NCBI GenBank assembly: GCA_019321725.1
Contig: CM033120.1
Location: 14,972,278-15,036,277, forward strand
DNA from: Paulownia fortunei
Lineage: Eukaryota; Streptophyta; Magnoliopsida; Lamiales; Paulowniaceae
Length of the DNA stretch: 64,000 bases
Reading direction: 5' to 3'
Shown: positions 59,094 through 64,000 of the stretch, piece after piece
Position numbering within the stretch: position 1 is the stretch's first letter
Layout of the letters: the number at the start of each line of letters is the position of its first letter
Program-made: the position numbers and the translations under genes
The notes under the pieces: model-generated
What the model saw: only the letters and a program-made list of their open reading frames with translations
What the model was told of the DNA's origin: nothing
Database searches by the model: none

Positions 59094-62000
59094 CTAATGT
59101 TTTGGCACAGAACGCCTTTGTCTCTTGTATTTCCTCTGGATATCCTCTTTGACTGCTGCTGGAACAGTCTTAGTAACCTGGGACTCTCCCTCAATCGAAG
59201 GCTCCAAAGATGATTTGCCATAAGCATGACCAGTAACTGGATCAGGTAGACTCACAGCTGTATCAAGTGTATGACTTGAATCAGCGGAGCTTACTTTATC
59301 TGTGGCCCGCTCTTTCCTTTTGCCTCCATCACCTCCTATAAAATCAGTATCTGGCACATCAACCTGAGTTACTGCTTCATCAGAAACCAAATACACAGAT
59401 GCCGCTTGATCCTTTGCTGAAGGCTCAAGGATATTCATATCACCATGCTGAGTGGCGGCCTTTGAATCTCTCTCTCCAGGGCTTGCGGAGTCTGATGTTG
59501 TTGAGGTCTTACCACCTTGGGGCTCCAATACACGAGGTTCAGGGATGGAAAGAGTCTCAGGTCCATTAATTTCTGTCACCACCTCATTAGGGCCTGGATG
59601 GACAGTTGACACTTCATGTTCTGGTGTGGTAGGCTGAGACGCATTGGGATCACCCTGAGGAGCAGGAGTCCCATTAAACTTTGGAGGGTCGCCATGGTCT
59701 GCTTGTGTTGGAGTCTGCACATGTGGTTCCGATACAGGAAGATCAGGTCTGGGTGGTGAGACTTCAGAGCAGCCTCTGTTATCTTCTTGTCCGGTGACCG
59801 GCTGTGCAGTCTCATCGTTGTCTGTTAGTATTGGTGCATTATCCTCCAGTGAGAAATTGGTTTCCACACCTGTCGACATCAGAGCTGAATTGTGATGTCC
59901 TGGTTGGTCACATGGTAGGTCTAGCATAGACGGGTTGACAGAGGATGGTGAAGGTTCTCTACTTCCAGTTATGGTATCCAACTCTATCATCTCCGACTGT
60001 AAGTTGTCCTCTAATTCTGTCAGTGGGGAGTCCCTCGAGAGTGGCGTAACAAAAGGCTCGACATCCTGTTCAGGAATATCATGTGGCTGTGAAGGAGAAT
60101 CATTAGGTTTCAATAAAGCAGATGGTGTTGGTGATGATGGTTCTGAGGTACATGGAAAATATGACCCTGCACTTGGACCAACCAAATATCCACTCATTCC
60201 ACCTCTCCTCCTTGGCTTAAAACGCTTGGTTTTAGGACCATCTAGAATCATCCCCTGCTTTAAGAGCATGCCTTCGTTTCCGTTACTCATTCTCAAAGCA
60301 AATGCACAAATATTCTGAATCTTCCCAAGGGCCTGTAAGATTGGGTTTTTTGTATCTGCAAAATACAATGATAATTTCACATATGCATCAAAGAGTGTAT
60401 GGTGAAATTGTCTAACAATTCGGTGCTGAAAATGCAGAAAGAGTGTGGCAAAGGAACTGCACCTGTAGCTTCAGGATCCAATTGCATTGTGTTTGGATCT
60501 GTAGTATCCTGGAACTCGGGTATGCTCAGGGAAGAATCCCATGTCTGAGGTGTATCTGGCAGTCCACCAACATTTTCTGGAAGAATATTTGACGGCATAG
60601 GAGAATGAGACACTTCCAATGAGGTGGACAGTGTAACTGGCACATTCGAACCTCTTTTTCGGCTCTCAGTAGCTGCTCCACCAGCAAACCCACCTCTTTT
60701 CTTTGGTCTACCTCTCTGTGCCTTAGGTGGAAACAATGGGGATGCAGCTGGAGATGATGAACTCAAATCTGGGCGGACAGTCAGACGGTGGGCCTCATGA
60801 GCTGCTCTCAAAGAATATGCACATATATCCTGGATCTCTCTAAGGACATCTTCGCCTGAGATCTCACTGCCCTGGTGCATAGCATCAGTGGCACGGTGGT
60901 ATATTTTTTGTAAGCTCTGGGCCTGGACACATGGACAAAGTCAAATATGCACTCAAGCATGAAAAAACTGGCTAAGAAGGTGGTCAAATCAAAGTGTTTT
61001 ACCATTGCCTCCATTGCACCTCCAACTCCCTGGTATCCGGTATTTGGACGAGTAGCTGGATTACCGATCAACAAGCGAGTAATTCGTCGGTACCATATCA
61101 TGTATGGATGACTCTGATCCATAGGACAATCAATGGGAGGTGCCAATATAACACGGGCACAGCGGTCTGCCCACATATCAACAAATTGCCTGTGATGGTG
61201 GGCCCAATCATAGTTCTGTCTCCCACGACGATCAGTCAAATGGATGTCTGGAATTGTGTCACAAACTGCAGGAATGGTCTGTTGTTGCCCAAACTGACGC
61301 AAGACACGGTCAGGATGGTGGAACTCCACGACATCAAAGCAGATGAGAGGAGACACTGTCTGCCAAATTTTTCTTCCTGATAGGCAATAATCTGGGAGGC
61401 TGGCCAAGACATCAATAGGATATGGCTCCCATACAAACTAAAACATGAAGTAGATTTCAAATGCTAGTGTAACGAATTTCCATCAGAATGTAATACCAAA
61501 AAAATAAAAATTGAACAAGTACCTGATCATCCTTCATATTGTCTAGTTGGTCCCTATATAGGACTAGAACATGTGTTCCTACACTCTCCAGCTTGAAACC
61601 AACATTCCACCTACAAGCAACGAGTATATTGCCATAAAAACAACATGTTGAAGATTTTATGAACACTTCACATGAGTTGTTTGAATATCTGCATTAATAC
61701 CTGGAACCATAGGGGGCAGCAGGCAAAGGGTGCTCTCCAATAACTATATCAGGTGGTGGCTGCTGGCGGGGTGCTAATCTCCCAGGACGGATGAAGGGCA
61801 CTCTCTCCCACGCCCAGATCTGATTAATAATTATAAAGACCATATATATCCTAGTGTTCAGGTATGTTTATTCAGATATAAAAAACCAAAGATGTAACCA
61901 AGGCAATCTCACACTGTGGCTAGTAATACCTGCAAAAGAACAAGTGGCCCACATATATCCGATGTCTCAGGTTTTGTCGCTCGACACAAAGCACGATACA

Positions 62001-62691
62001 GACAAGCAAGAACAGCACTACCCCAGCTAAGTCTTCCAGCTCCCTCAAAATCCCTAAGCAGGGGCAAATACATCAACTTTACCTTATTATTAGACATATC
62101 TGACAATAACTGCCCCCCAAGCAACTGCAAAATGTATGCTCTGGCAAAAAACTGCACTGTATCCTCAGATGCACCATCTGGCAATGTTTTAAATCTTTCC
62201 TGTAAGCATCTGATCTTCAGGCGACCGCGATCAAAATCTTCTGGAGGTGGTCTGAATCCCAGTAGCTCATTACATATGTCCTGCCATTCATCCATCGATC
62301 GATTGGTATCAACACCAGTAATAGGCTCACCGTCTACAGGGAGACCCCACAACACAGAAATGTCCTGTAGCGTGACAGTGGCCTCACCAACTGGCAAATG
62401 GAAAGTATGGGTCTCTGGGCGCCATCTCTCAACCAATGCTGTGATCAAGGCATGATCCAGCCGTATGCGACCGGCCTTATACACCCCATAAAAACCTGCT
62501 TTCAACATCATTTGCTGCACTCGGGGGTCCAAGGCATCCAAGCGCCAAAAGTGGCCATCACACCTCCTACAAGTTAGAGGCTCAAAGTCCTGACCGTTCC
62601 ATATCTCAGTAGATCTGTGATGATCCTGCAAGGTAAGTACAGAGTCGTCAATCGGTCCAGGATGCAATGTGTGACCCAGTCCAGCATCCAT
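59094..62691 (-). CDS. Plant mobile domain protein, MAIN-like, with long C-terminal extension (6 coding exons, about 1,041 aa)
   Basis: Exons on the minus strand are 61930-62691, 61701-61819, 61523-61610, 61003-61437, 60463-60922 and 59094-60355, in phase. Residues about 60-465 form a plant mobile domain (PMD, aminotransferase-like), with GFYGVYKAGRIRLDHALITALVERWRPE-type start, FHLPVGEATVTLQDISVLWGLPVDG, and later WAWERVPFIRPGR and WYRRITRLLIGNP. PMDs are shared by retrotransposon or Mutator-derived proteins and by domesticated nuclear proteins such as MAIN and MAIL1, which act in meristem maintenance and silencing. Many relatives carry the misleading label 'serine/threonine-protein phosphatase 7 long form homolog'; no phosphatase domain is visible here. 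The extension from residue 469 is disordered, rich in Pro, Ser, Thr and Asp, with two AT-hook-like basic patches (RGRPKKRGG and KPRRRGG). A 5' untranslated intron spans 62706-63529. No flanking inverted repeats were seen, so a host gene is favoured. Confidence 0.88.
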
Positions 62692-64000
62692 CTTTACTAA
62701 AGTTCCTGAAAAAGCAAATTATAGATTAACATCACACCATCAAGTATAGGTAAGCATGACCCAGTTTCAATGTTGCTCAAGAAACTTCTTTCAAAAAGCA
62801 ACATTGAAAGATAAATGCGGACAATAACTCAAAGACATATCAGGTCTCAGCAAATGAAAATTCCTCCCTAGTAACCCAACTTTTTTCAATCCTCGTGCAT
62901 CAATTCATGAAGGAAAATTAAGTTCTTACTTCTACCGTCGTGAGGTCATCATCACCATTTTATTCCCTTATTTGAAAGTTCTATAGGTCACTTTTTACCC
63001 ATCCTCAATGTAAGATGAGTATATCAACCTATTAAATGAGTAAGAAAGAGGAGGGGAACAGCTGAGGATGGGATTTTAAAGGTTATTAAAAGGATGCTGT
63101 GTTTAGTGATGAAGGAGAAAGTCTGGCAGTTTCTATGCCATCCGCTTACAGATTTAATGGGATTATTGGGATACATAGCATGGAGATTTCCACATTCCTT
63201 GAAGGAGGACCAAGGGAATCACTAGAGAAAGAAATGTTAAAACACTAAAACAAATCAGCAAAGCATGAAAATCATGTGTTGTGCATATACAAAAAACCCA
63301 CCACTTATTTAGTGGTTTTGATAATTACACCAACCATTCATGTAAAATGCTAGTATAAGAGATGAAACAGCTTTTTAAAGACGAATATAACTCAATTGCA
63401 AGCTACCCCACAAAAAATAAAATAAAAATTAAACATCATTTCAACATATTTTCAGAATTTAAAAATGATCCTGAAAAACAAAAACTAAAGATGTTACCTC
63501 AATTCACCGGAGAAAAGAAAATTTCTTACCTCGAATTCTCTAAACAGGAGCTCCAGGGTCTCCGGAGCACAGCCAGCCCTTCAATCACTTCGACATATAC
63601 ATACCATATCTATGTCGATTCACGGGTATGGAGCTTACCCAAACCCGAGAAAGATCAAATCTTGAGAAGACTAAACAAGAAATTAAGAGGGGTTTTGTTG
63701 GGTGGTCAAATTTTGCAGCGCAGAAAAGGGAGGGAAGAAGTGGCTACGAAATTCTAACGGCTATTCAAATCTGTGAAGCTGTGCAAGAGATCTCCATTAA
63801 AACGTAGGCACGACTTCGCTCTATCAGCTCGTTTACGGAAAAAGGATAAAGTGCTAGGGTTTTTGTTTTGTGAAGAGCAATCAACAAAACCTAAAAGCGT
63901 CCCCCTCTTTATCGACTCTTGTTTATTTGTGACCAGAGCCTTTTATTTTTCTCCAAATCCTCAACGTGCCCCTCAACTTTATACTTATCTCGATATTTCC
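62692..64000. other. 5' region of the PMD gene
   Basis: On the minus strand, an untranslated leader exon probably ends at 63530 (TTCGAG/gtaaga) and the next exon begins at 62705 after tttttcag, 14 bases before the ATG. Beyond about 63900 lies the promoter. A plus-strand open frame at 63362-63757 overlaps this leader and is not recognised as any family. Confidence 0.5.

Noticed and set aside
59094..62691. PMD gene as a protein phosphatase 7 homologue or as an active transposon
   Set aside because: No metallophosphatase motifs are visible, and no inverted repeats or LTRs flank it. The phosphatase label is inherited in databases from fused relatives.
63362..63757. Plus-strand open frame of 131 codons
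   Set aside because: It starts in AT-rich DNA, matches no family I know, and overlaps the inferred leader exon and donor of the minus-strand PMD gene.
1..64000. CRISPR array, bacterial operon or organelle DNA
   Set aside because: There are no regularly spaced repeats, and genes are intron-split with nuclear plant splice sites throughout.

Overview
This window is nuclear DNA from a flowering plant, most likely a eudicot. The genes are split by short AT-rich introns with GT-AG borders, several have introns in the 5' untranslated region, the intergenic DNA is very AT-rich, and the encoded families are plant-type (farnesyl diphosphate synthase, OPT oligopeptide transporters, GDSL esterases, plant mobile domain protein). 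The species cannot be named from the sequence. Gene models below were built by hand: each exon was joined at GT-AG borders with phase conserved and checked against family-typical length. Functions come from recognising families, not from searches.

Layout from left to right. 1-2.6 kb: AT-rich DNA with no recognised gene. 2.66-5.82 kb (minus): small glycine-rich organellar protein resembling FERTILITY RESTORER RF2, with a miniature LTR retrotransposon (TRIM) in its third intron. 7.69-8.80 kb (plus): broken, 5'-truncated GDSL esterase copy. 9.7-13.8 kb (minus): complete 12-exon farnesyl diphosphate synthase. 14.6-15.9 kb (minus): membrane-anchored RING-H2 E3 ligase. 16-18.8 kb: intergenic, with a 92-bp tandem repeat and a tRNA-derived SINE-like element. 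19.15-21.76 kb (plus): spliceosome factor CWC15. 23.98-26.60 kb (plus): nucleotide-sugar/triose-phosphate-type transporter. 27.9-28.25 kb (minus): MYB exon without a convincing partner exon. 29.8-30.2 kb: CACTA-like terminal relic. 30.4-32.4 kb (minus): intact GDSL esterase, the apparent source of the broken copy at 7.7 kb. 33.2-35.3 kb (plus): EMC8/9 homologue. 36-50.1 kb (minus): three OPT genes in tandem. 53.06-58.5 kb (plus): 17-exon NOP2-type rRNA cytosine methyltransferase. 59.1-62.7 kb (minus): plant mobile domain (MAIN-like) protein of about 1,041 residues.

The most distinctive structure is the OPT array. The middle gene is a hybrid: its 5' half, first intron and promoter match the 36-40.6 kb gene, while its 3' third matches the 47.3-50.1 kb gene. 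The switch lies within a 14-bp stretch of exon 4. This is the product expected from unequal crossing-over between two older tandem genes, which duplicated a 5.66-kb unit. The two units differ by only about five small changes by eye, so the event is very recent or partly an assembly effect. One change is a 1-bp deletion that breaks the hybrid. The first intron of two of the three genes holds a 1.6-kb element with long imperfect terminal inverted repeats. Most genes here are housekeeping genes and do not form one pathway. I found no clear previously undescribed system; the interest is in gene birth, gene decay and small transposons.
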